A stretch of 64,000 nucleotides of DNA from Macrosoma leucophasiata (Eukaryota > Arthropoda > Insecta > Lepidoptera > Hedylidae). Of the stretch, positions 1 through 9,600 are shown piece by piece. Position numbers and translations under genes: made by a program. A model generated the notes under the pieces. That model searched no databases, was not told the origin of the DNA, and worked only from the letters and a program-made list of their open reading frames with translations. Within the stretch, counting starts at the first letter, position 1. The number at the start of each line of letters is the position of its first letter. Location of the stretch: the NCBI GenBank assembly GCA_036365455.1, contig JAWQUS010000023.1, positions 4,898,001-4,962,000 of the forward strand. The letters are read 5' to 3'.

Positions 1-50
1 ACATCAATGTGAACTGCATGCTTGTTTGCCACTTCCATTACATAAAAAAA
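1..50 (+). repeat. Bm1-like SINE, 3' end only
   Basis: The window opens inside the 3' end of the commonest repeat here: the shared 3' motif AACTGCATGCTTGTTTGCC followed by an A-rich tail. Full copies elsewhere in the window are about 280-290 bp. The 5' part lies before the window. Confidence 0.85.
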
Positions 51-390
51 GTCTTCTTCTTCTAAACCTAAAATCGTTACACAGGTGGAATGAAAAAAAA
101 ATAGATACGACGCAAAAGGTACGCCATCAGAATTAAGGAAACCCATATCCCCTTTACTTTGATCCTTAATCTTCGCCTCATAAAGCAAGAGATATTAAAG
201 CATACATTTCCTTCTCAACATAATGAAGATCGCATTAAATATTTTCTTAGAATGTCGCTTTAATACTTTGAAAATATTGCCTCCTCGCCTTCGCAGATGC
301 GAGCGCAGGTAAAATTGATTATTTGGCTTTGCTCTCCGACTTTGGGATCTCCATTCTGAAACTACTTACGGAATATGTTATTGACTTGGA

Positions 391-416
391 CCAAACTCAA
401 ACTCAAACTCAAAAAT
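391..416. repeat. Short hexamer repeat (CAAACT)n, probable 3' tail of LINE
   Basis: Imperfect tandem copies of CAAACT (TTTGAG on the minus strand) lie about 400 bp downstream of the stop codon of the minus-strand reverse transcriptase. CR1-group LINEs commonly end in short tandem repeats instead of poly(A), so this probably marks the 3' end of the element. That boundary is inferred. Confidence 0.5.
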
Positions 417-813
417 TCATTTAATCACTTGGAAATAATAGAATTTGCTTGTGATAGGTCAAATTACAAATATAAAATTAAAGCGAATAACAACTGATAC
501 GTTGATTAATATGTCAAAGTAAATAAATTAATAATAGTCCAAAAATACTTAATAATAAAAATAGGTATCAACAGAATGTTCCATACTCTCTTTTACAAAC
601 GGCAAGATAAGACTAAACAAAAAAATATGGGACATTCTTTGTCATTCACTGGCAGAGTTCCAAAGCCCACATTACTGAGAAAAAACCTGCCAAAACAAAA
701 CTCAGTAGGGTCTTTTCAAAATATGTTCCTTAAAACTATTTTCACAATATGAAACTTATAACTATGTTTTACAATATCAAGTACAATGCACATTCATTTC
801 ACAAAATTATTGT

Positions 814-2910
814 TTAGTCTTGTGGAGCTAGACCAGCATTTGTCCAGGCATCTCTATCCTTTAGATAGTCATCGAGTCTATAGTACGCATTTTTACATAG
901 TGTGCGTTTAATACATGACTTAAATTTATTATCTGTAAGTTCAAGAATGTTGGACGGAATTTTATTATAAAACTGTATACAACATGTTAAGAAACATTTA
1001 TGTGTTTTCGATAGGCGAAAACTTGGAAATGCTAATTTATTTTTATTTCTGGTATTATAAGTATGTATATCATTAATTTTCTTAAATAAGTGCAAGTTTT
1101 TCCTAGCATACAATATATTTTCATAAATATATTGGCAAGGGACCGTCATTATATTTATTTGCTTGAATAATTCTTTCAAGGAGTCACGACTATTTAAGTT
1201 ATATATCGCTCTAATAGCTCTCTTTTGTAATATAAATATTGAATCAATTTCAGCTGCCCGACCCCACAACAAAATACCGTAGGACATGACACTGTGAAAG
1301 TAGCTGAAATAAACGAGTCTCGCAGTGTCGACATCCGTTAACTGTCTAATCTTCCTGACGGCATAAGCAGCAGAACTTAGACGTTTTCCTAACAGTTTAA
1401 TATGAGGACCCCATTGCAATTTTGAATCAAGCGTTATACCCAAGAAGACAGCTTCACTAACAAATTGTGTTTTATCATCGTTGAAGAATATTTCCCCTTC
1501 TTTACTTTTGACATTTGGAAGAGTAAAACGAATACATTTAGTTTTTTTACTATTTAATGCAAGATTATTTACTGTAAACCAATTATGTACTTCTTGTATG
1601 GCTTTATTAATAGTATCATAATTTGGTTCTTTTCTATTCACTTTAAAGACCAGCGAGGTATCATCGGCAAATAAAATTGTTTTAGGCTCACTGATGGGCA
1701 TCAAATGGAGCAAATCATTTATATATACTAAAAACAGAAATGGACTTAATATCGAGCCCTGTGGTACACCCATTTCTACTTTAGAGCCTGGTGATTTTAC
1801 TCCGTTAACTTGTATTTTCTGTTCCCGGTTTTCTAGATATGATTTAATAAGTCGAAGGGCTTTACATCCAAGGCCATAGTGCTCAAGTTTGCACATTAAC
1901 GTATTATGGTCCACGCAGTCAAATGCTTTTGAAAGGTCGCAAAAGATTCCTATAGCATCCTGCGAATCTTCCCAAGCTTCATAAATATGTTTAAGTAAAG
2001 CAACACCGGCATCAATTGTATTACAACCTTTTGTGAAACCAAATTGTTGGTGGTGTAAGATCTTATTTTTATTAAAGTGCTGCAGCAATTGATTAAGTAT
2101 CACTTTCTCGAAAACTTTACTAATAACGGGAAGAACAGATACCGGCCTATAATTATTCGGGTCTTTACTATCCCCTGATTTAAATAATGGTACGACTTTG
2201 CTCAGTTTTAACAAATCCGGAAAGATTCCCTGCTCAATACATAAATTAAAAATTGAAGATAAATAAGGCGCTACAGTACTAATAATCGATTTACACACTT
2301 TAATAGACATACCATAAATATCTTCAGTAGCTTTGTTTTTGAGCTGATTAAATGTGGATATGATTGTTTGTGGACTAATATGACTAAAAGTTAATTTAAT
2401 ATGACAAGGCTCTACGTTCCTTTTAAGAATGTCAATCGATATTCCAGTAGAAGAATTTAAAGGTGCCGTAATTTTGAATGGAATGTTAGCAAAGTAATCT
2501 TCAAAGTGTGTAGCAATGTCTAAATCTGAGCCTAAAATACCCTGTGGTGTCTCCAAAAGGACACGAGTTTCAGACCGCTTGTTTTTGCCCGTTTCACTAT
2601 TTATTATTTTCCAGGTCGCCTTCATTTTATCGTCTGCATTTTTAATTTTATTGCTTATATAAATTGACTTTGCGTTTTTACATACACTTTTAAAAATTTT
2701 TGAATATTTAGCGACATACTTGTTAAAATTTGGATTTTGCATATAAGTTTTAAGACCATAAAGTTCAAATAATCGTTCCCTACTTCTTCGAATGCCATCA
2801 GTTGCCCAGTCACAAAAATTTACACTTTGCGGTTCTTGTTCTAATTTTAAAGATATTATTAAATTGTGTATTAATAGTATCAAAAAATTGTGCATAAAAA
2901 TCATTTGCAC
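814..2910 (-). pseudogene. LINE ORF2, reverse transcriptase part (frameshifted from endonuclease)
   Basis: This 698-codon open frame encodes the reverse transcriptase half of a non-LTR ORF2, which primes DNA synthesis on nicked chromosomal DNA. Visible RT motifs in order are: NNYRPVSVLPVISKVFEK; QQFGFTKGCNT; the first catalytic block DLSKAFDCVDH; GVPQGSILSPFLFLVYIND; and the active-site FADD box in ILFADDTSLVF. The thumb and C-terminal region follow, with SYGILLWGRA and an RAIRAIYNL motif. The Met at 2908-2910 is only the first ATG after the break; the true frame should continue from the endonuclease, whose frame ends at 2810. A frameshift near 2830-2860 therefore separates the two halves. 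The RT domain itself is intact, suggesting a fairly young insertion. The 3'UTR runs from 813 to about 412. Confidence 0.85.
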
Positions 2911-3775
2911 TACTTATGTCAAAATTTTGAAAATATAATTTTTCTTTTAAAATATTATTGAAGTTATTCAATCTAACAGATGTTACTGGTCTATGTGTTT
3001 TTTCAATTTTGCTGGAAGGTTTATCTACTTCAAAAGTAATTGTCTGGCCGCTATGATCAGATGGCAAATAGTTAACAATATTTGTAGATATATATTTACA
3101 TTCACAAAAGATATTATCTATACAAGTTGCCGAGGTTGGGCTCACTCGGGTGGGTTCCAAAAAAACATTGCGTAAGTTGAATGATTTAAATAGATTCAGT
3201 AACCTATTGCTGTTTGAATTATTTTCTAAAATATTAATGTTAAAATCACCACATACAATTACAGACTTTCTACCTGAACATAGTTTTTTTAACAAATCTT
3301 CCATAGTGGACTCAAACACATTCAAATTCTGATAATTTGGTGGTCTATAAACGCACACTATTATATGCTTATCCAGCTCAACACAAGAAACTTCTACAAT
3401 ATGTTCAATCGATAACTCAACTATGTCTTTACGTTCCCTGGATTTAATTGAGTTTTTTATCAAAATTAAAGTGCCACCATGTTGCATAACTTTTCTATTG
3501 TAACAACTAACAACAGAATATATCTTATAATTAATCATGATTTGATTTTCTTTTAACCAATGTTCAGTTAAACAAACAATGTCATACTGGAATTTCTCCA
3601 GAACTAGTTCTAATTCCAATAACTTGGAATGCAACCCTTGAATATTTTGGTGTAATACTACCAAACTGTTGACTTTATTAAAAGTGCAAATGCCAGAAGA
3701 TACCGGTTTATTAGTATGTTCAATATTGGTAACTTCTTCTGTCTTAAAATCTAGTTTAAATAATTGAGAGTGCAA
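2810..3775 (-). pseudogene. LINE ORF2, AP-endonuclease part
   Basis: This 321-codon frame encodes an exonuclease-endonuclease-phosphatase fold endonuclease, which nicks the target DNA in LINE retrotransposition. Motifs in order are: VLHQNIQGLHSK near residue 40; CLTEHWL (catalytic Glu); VCVYRPPN; VIVCGDFNINI (catalytic Asp/Asn pair); SATCIDNIF; and LPSDHSGQTITF (terminal catalytic Asp-His). All expected catalytic positions appear present. The first ATG overlaps the end of ORF1 by about 25 bp in another frame, typical of adjacent LINE ORFs. The frame stops at 2810, about 100 bp inside the RT frame, which marks a frameshift in what should be a single ORF2. Confidence 0.85.
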
Positions 3776-4468
3776 CCCAAGACGCCTCCGCCCACACCAG
3801 TCAGCGAGGATGTACAGTTTGTATTTCCCCCCTGAGCCAGAGAATACTCAGAGTCCCTGGTGTTGGCAGATGTCATCAGGGGTTGGATGCTATTACACTC
3901 TACGTCATTCATAAAATTATTGGTAACACTTATGTTACTCTCTAAACTACTAATAGCATTTGCTATATTACATATAACATTGTTAATATTATAGGCTATC
4001 AGCGTAGCCAGTAATTTCCTATATTTTTTGGGAAGATACATAGTTTCCCGTGTCAATTTAAATCCACTAATAAACTTATTAGTGTCAAAATAAAATAATT
4101 TGTCACTATGACGACAAGTCAATGTATGAATTACATTGTTCAAATAATAAATACAATTATTTTCCCTTTGTGTCAATGATTCTGAGTAGGGAAATGCACA
4201 AACCATTATATTTTTAACATTCAGATTTAATAAGGTATCAACACCATCAACAATGTCCTTTTTTTTGAGACCTAAGCTATTTCCCAACATTATTATTAAA
4301 GTTGAATCACTGTCAATTTTTGTATTCTTAATTTTATTAATTATTTGCTTATATAATTGGTCAGGGTAGCAATGATTAATTATATTGCTTGTCAAATGAT
4401 CCTTTAATAAGGATCCAAAACCTGATCCCAATCTATCTGAAAATAGCAATGTTTTATATGTGCCATCA
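3751..4468 (-). pseudogene. LINE ORF1, C-terminal SGNH-like domain
   Basis: This frame resembles the SGNH/GDSL esterase-like domain found in ORF1 of CR1-type LINEs. A degenerate block-I motif (LLFSDRLGSGF) stands where GDS is expected. It is followed by a strand ending IIMLGNS and a conserved tail YLPKKYRKLLATLIAYNI. The canonical catalytic Ser and the final Asp-x-x-His are not evident, so the domain is probably structural or degenerate. The open frame continues into the SINE up to 4536, but codons beyond 4468 belong to the SINE. The N-terminal half of ORF1 continues beyond the SINE at 4851. Confidence 0.65.
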
Positions 4469-4850
4469 TGTGTCATGTGAAGCGCGCATGGCCCAGTGGC
4501 TGGTGTAGATCGTAAGCGATCTGCTCGGTTAAGCACTACGGGCGCGGTCGGGTAGTGAGATGGGTGACCGCTAGTGGCAAATTAAATGCGCGTTTCCGTG
4601 CTTCGGAGGGCACGTTAAGCCGTCGGTCCCGGTTGCTATCGATGGATAGCAGTCGTTAAACCTTGTCGGAGGCCTAATGGGCGGTTTGAAAACATCCGAC
4701 AGTGGGTTGGCCACTAACCCACCCACCTCCACCAATCCGCATTGGAGCAGCGTGGTGGAGTAAGCTCCAGGCCTCCCCCCAAAAAAAGGGGAGAGACTCG
4801 TGCCCAGCAGTGGGACGTATAATGGGTTGCCATTATTATTATTATTATTA
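4469..4850 (+). mobile_element. SINE with 5S-rRNA-like head (SINE3 type), full length, 14-bp TSD
   Basis: The insertion is flanked by perfect 14-bp direct repeats TATATGTGCCATCA at 4455-4468 and 4851-4864 and splits LINE ORF1. The head (about 4513-4577) contains GGTTAAGCACTACGGGCGCG and GATGGGTGACCG, which correspond to the internal promoter elements (A box, IE, C box) of 5S rRNA. The body is unrelated to 5S. The 3' end (GAGACTCGTGCCCAGCAGTG) is followed by (ATT)n, a tail shared with lepidopteran LINEs that probably supply the RT. A second near-complete copy is at 15752. Confidence 0.8.
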
Positions 4851-5625
4851 TATATGTGCCATCAATCTGAGTATTTGCAGATGTGTTCGGAGTAATGATT
4901 GTAGGCACAGAAGCTTTTGGACAGTGAGAACAAGTAATTAAATTGTTCTTAGTTAATGATTCATATCTCTCTGCATTGTATGTGACTAAGTCAACAAGTT
5001 CACTAGCCTCTTGTAAACGTTGAGATAGTTGAACTTGCGATGCTTTATATTTATTAAAGATTGCCTTAATTTCTTGATCTTTTTGGAGTAATTGTCGTGT
5101 AAAGTCTCGTGAGTCAGTATCATGTGAGTGCCTGGAAAGCTCTAATTCAACACAGAAAGCATCTACCTCTTTTATTAAATTTGATCGCTGTTCCCTTAGT
5201 TTATTTTTTGATTTAACAGCACATTTTAATAAATTTAATGATTTTAGTTTCCTTTTAATATTTTTATTCAGGCGTCTATACTTTTTGAATTTATTCCTAC
5301 TACTCAAAATTGGACACTGTTTAATGGTATCATCACCAGTCAAGTCTATTGTTAACAATTGCTTGTTATGTATTTCACTGAGATTCGAAGTGGTACCGAC
5401 CAACTCATTGTACAAACTATGGGTATAAAACGATTGTTCATTAATTTTAGCTTCTTCCATATTTGCAATTGTCTTATGAGCATCACAAACTTCACTTTCC
5501 AGTTCTGAAAGACCTACTTTGCCGGTATACCTAGTCGCAAATGCAGTCTGTAATACAAATATCGAAAATCTACTTAGAAGGTAATTGAACTCATCTACAT
5601 ATCGTCCGATGCAGTCATATCAGTC
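4851..5625 (-). pseudogene. LINE ORF1, N-terminal coiled-coil part
   Basis: The N-terminal part of ORF1 is separated from its SGNH-like part by the SINE at 4469-4850. It is rich in Lys, Glu, Gln and Leu. There is a basic stretch (KKYRRLNKNIKRKLKSLNLL) near residue 57 counted from the Met at 5460, then a heptad-like region of about 80 residues (RQLLQKDQEIKAIFNKYKA) predicted to form a coiled coil. A CxxC pair (TCSHC) lies near residue 180. This is consistent with the nucleic-acid-binding, oligomerising ORF1 of CR1-group LINEs. The frame is open upstream of the Met to about 5625, so the true start is missing. Confidence 0.65.
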
Positions 5626-5631
5626 AGTCAG

Positions 5632-5922
5632 TTTTGTACTGGTGGTAGAGCTCCAGTGACGGAGCTCGCGGGCGTAGGCACCGCGGCATCACCTAATATA
5701 CTTGCCGCCAAATGGTAGTGTTCAGCACTATCGTGTTTCGGTCAGGTGGTAATGTACGGCCCTGTAATTTCCGGCACAGTGGCATAACACCTTAGGCCTC
5801 AGGAGTGGTAACGCTTCTGCATTTTGACCTCTGGTCTTTGTGTAGGTGTCTATAGGCTGCAGTCATCACTCAACATCAATGTGAACTGCATGCTTGTTTG
5901 CCTCTTTCATTACATAAAAAAA
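5632..5922 (+). mobile_element. Bm1-like SINE, full length
   Basis: This full-length copy has the head GGTGGTAGAGCTCCAGTGAC with the GGGCGTAGGCACC box, the middle motif GTGTCTATAGGCTGCAGTCA and the usual 3' end with A tail. The head resembles Bombyx mori Bm1 (recalled, not aligned). It abuts the 5' end of the minus-strand LINE. Confidence 0.8.
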
Positions 5923-5999
5923 TATATATCACCTGTGTAACTATTTTAGGCACTTACTTAAAAAGTACATACAATCTAGATTGAGTTAAATACGTAACT

Positions 6000-6290
6000 T
6001 CACGGTTGTAATCTCGGAAGGGTTAGGCAGAGGTAATGCATTCAAGCATGTTAATATCCTCGATTTGCTGGTCATTATGGCCCATATAACAGGAGCACTG
6101 ACTACACCAGTGAAAGAGAATTCTTCTACTAGTGTAGTCGGCCAATCAAACAGTGGCAGTCAAACAATTCAAATGCGGCGGTAGTAAGTGCAATAATGCA
6201 AGATGGGCGGCAGCGTTCTGCGATAAAACTATCGCAACTGCGATCATTAATCGGCATACCAAGCGTGGCGATAATAGCTTATACCCTTAT
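6000..6290 (-). repeat. Dispersed repeat fragments (tRNA-SINE B 3' end and a second repeat)
   Basis: 6000-6050 is the reverse complement of the 3' end of the SINE seen at 16743 and 19866. At 6175-6260 a segment with GCGGCAGCGTTCTGCGATAA is shared with 17955-18020. No coding potential is visible. Confidence 0.5.
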
Positions 6291-6474
6291 GGGAAAGCTA
6301 TAGTCCAGGAGTCGACGTCTTACAGCTGAAACGATGATATATAACGATGCTATGCGGAGAAAATCGTGCAATAAAACCTTGACATTTATTTTTAAGGCAC
6401 CTACCCTACACATAGATCCACTGTCTGTCATTGTTAGTTTCTCTATCAGTATAAAGCTATTTTCATCCATCCAG

Positions 6475-6664
6475 ATGTGGGCAGTATTGACAAAGCGTCA
6501 TCAAATGGCGCTCCTGATGTGGACTCACGGTGAAGAGGCACTCGCCAAATCACTTGTGGCTTGCAAGCTGTACAAAGCGATGGCTCATGAGGCGGCTGAG
6601 GATGATATGGAGACTGAGGTGTACGAAGAACTCAGGCATTATGGCAAGGAATTTGAAACTAAAG
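6475..6664 (+). CDS. Trpm: TRPM exon 1 of window: melastatin homology region
   Basis: The acceptor is TTTTCATCCATCCAG and the donor AAAG|GTGAGA. The exon encodes 63 residues plus one base, beginning [20 protein letters not shown] and including [19 protein letters not shown]. This corresponds to the conserved cytosolic MHR4 block of TRPM channels. The ATG at the exon start is an internal codon, since TRPM homologues continue upstream here. A MITE begins only about 14 bp downstream of the donor. Confidence 0.92.
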
Positions 6665-9600
6665 GTGAGACACGATCTGGGGGCCGTCCACGTATCGACA
6701 TTGCTGTCTTCATTGTCATTGCTGTCAAATTTTCATATCAATTTGTAGATTCCTTAAAAGCAGTAGTGATAATCTGAATGATGTTCTTGCTTTTGTAGGT
6801 GATAAACAAGCGATAATGGTAGATTATTTAGATTATTGTTATTTAGTTAAAGTAAAAATCGACATGAAAATTTGAAAGCAATGACAATGACGATAGCAAT
6901 GTCGATAGACGGACGCACCCTCAAAAATAGCAAGCAATGCATATTAGGGTTAACTTTTGTTGAGGTGGATATTCTTGCTTACTGTCAGAGTATTTTGCTT
7001 ATATTCCTTTTTAAAAATCTTCACAAGGGAACAGTATATCTTCCTAACTCACACTCAACTTTTGAAATTCTAATCATTGCTTTGATAGCAATTTCAAACA
7101 TGGCAATGACTCGTTATCTTAAACTAATTCTCAATATATGTAGATATTCCAGATTCACAATGTTGAACGTTAAAGTTTAATTGTTTTGGGCTTATCTCAG
7201 TCCTAATGTATTCTTGCAAAATTAATACAAAACGTGGCAAATTCTTATTAGAATTTCAATGCTCTTTCTTGAACAATTAAAACTTTTGCTGTATTGAAAA
7301 GCTTTATTGTTTCACTTTAATATTACTGTATCAATTTACCGGTCCAATTTAGATAACAAAGTAATACTTATGGAAGCAATTGAAGAACAATGAGAAATTT
7401 AAAATAAGCATAGTGCAAATATTGTAACATTTTAAATTAAAGCGGTAAATTCACACGACTGGTGAGCGAAGACATTATTAAAGTTCTGTTTTAGTCCATC
7501 TCTTTCTACGGGGCTAACGATTTCACAAGTTTTCATTTTTGTATCATTGTACCTATCGGGATCATGTAATATCTTAAAAACTTTCTTTTCGCAGCATTGG
7601 AACTTTTAGATTACTGCTACCGACAGGACGATGATCAAGCGCAACAACTCCTAACTTGCGAACTCCAAAACTGGTCAGGTCAAACTTGTCTGAGTCTCGC
7701 GGTTGCGGCCAATCACAGAGCACTACTGGCACATCCTTGTTCACAAATCATTCTAGCTGATCTCTGGATGGGCGGTCTACGCACAAGGAAAAACACAAAC
7801 CTCAAGGTAATACATCCAACAAACTTCTTTCTTAAACTTTTCTTTGATTCTTCCCTTCATCTTGATAACGCACAGACTTGTCATTGGCACGTCATAGTAG
7901 CGTATGTTCTAGAATAACGTTTAACATAAATCCTTAATAGTTGAGTTCAGACTGATTCAAATAAGAATTGCCTAGCTAGAAATCAGCCTATAGTTCAATC
8001 TGGACCCAGCTAATAAGCAACGATAGCTGTCTGTGTGTCAATGAGCTTTGATACCTGGGATGCATGCTATGATGACGTCGGTTAATCTGACCGATATAAT
8101 CGATGTCATATCCCCATAGTTAAACGTAGCATGACGCTTGTCAAAGTGAATTAGTTAGCATCGACAGCAGCGTATAGTTTGCCACATCGGCTTTGTCGTG
8201 GTGTGTAAAGGTGATTCTGAGTCTGCTGTTTCCGCTGTACATTCTCCAACTGGAATTCAAGTCGAAGGAAGAACTGCAGCTGATGCCGCAGACTGAGGAG
8301 GAGCATCTCGAGAACGAGAGCATGGAGGACGATAGGAGCACGAAGGATCCCAATGACGCAGAGGTAATGTTCCGTGTTTAGTTGCTTTCATCTCGCTTCT
8401 CGGCAGTCATTAGAGTGAATGACAAACCAATAGATTTTATGAACGCCGATGAAGTACCAATGACAGTTAATAAATGCACAGCTATCGTGGTTTTTGTTAT
8501 GTATCATTTTTAAAGTTCACCTCGATCCCAATCGCACTTATTTTAATTTTGATATATCTCTTTAAATAAAGCACTGGATTTTAATGAACACAAAATAGAT
8601 GTTGTGTGTTTTATGATAATTTTTTGATGATGATTGAAGTGTACTTGCAGGCTGTCATAAATCTAATGGTTTTGACTGACATGTAAATATGAAAGTACAA
8701 GCAGTAACTAACAATACATACATTCATAACACAATTGATGATAAAAGTATAAAAATAGTAAATAATGGTGTAGGAATAGAAGATCATATAACATTTAAAC
8801 AAGAAGAAGCTGTTACTATCGTGGAAGACATAAAATGTGTGAAAGTTGTTAATGAATGAATAAGGATTGTAAATACGGTAAATACAGATAACATATTTGC
8901 GTACTTAGGTTGGGACAGTGAAACGGCGTACACTATCGATCAAGAAGATAATACCCCCGGGTCAGCAGAGTAAGCAGGTAGCTCGTGTTGTGATAATGTA
9001 ATACGAACACGTCCACAAATTTGCATGTATTAAAAATTATAATTCTTAAAAATAAATGCAAATAGCACCTGTAGGCAGTGCACTCCAAACTAGAAACAAT
9101 AAGAGAAAAAAAAAGAAATAATTTGAAATGTTACTTAAACCTTAAATTAATTATTATATCCGAGATATTCTCGCATTTTCAAATTTCGAAAACGTGCATA
9201 ATAATTGTAACTGGACTGTGAACTGGTGAGTCCAAATTTAGTTATTTAGAACTAAAATTTGACTGTAATTTTGCATACAAATAATATAATATAGTTCCAT
9301 ATAAATTAGGCACAACAGTAAAGTGAGAATTAATTACGAAAAATATTAACTTTGAATAAGATTTATTCTAATCAGTTCTACTGACCTGTAGACTGACGTG
9401 CAAAATGGAATATTCATATAATATCGATAATAAATAATTTGTGCTTTAAGCAAAAACACGTGAATAATTAAAAAATACCTTAATAAAATAGATATACTGC
9501 AACAATTCAATAATCTATTTTATAAATAATTTGTCAATCATATTTGACTCAAATGTTACACTTCTTATGAAAATGCACTGTTCCTTTGTAGTTCACTTAT

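Larger units (their letters stand above)
391..5631 (-). mobile_element. CR1-group non-LTR retrotransposon (LINE), 5'-incomplete, interrupted by a SINE
   Basis: A minus-strand element carries, 5' to 3', ORF1 (coiled coil then an SGNH-like domain), ORF2 (endonuclease then reverse transcriptase), a 3'UTR of about 400 bp and a hexamer-repeat tail. The combination of SGNH-like ORF1, AP endonuclease and FADD-type reverse transcriptase points to the CR1 group; the exact clade is not resolved. ORF1 stays open upstream of its first Met (5458-5460) to about 5625, so the 5' end is missing or displaced by the Bm1-like SINE at 5632. The copy is dead: a SINE splits ORF1 and a frameshift splits ORF2. Confidence 0.8.

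Noticed and set aside
4510..4580. Possible 5S rRNA gene
   Set aside because: Only the central promoter region resembles 5S; the ends do not, and the whole unit has target duplications of a retroposon.
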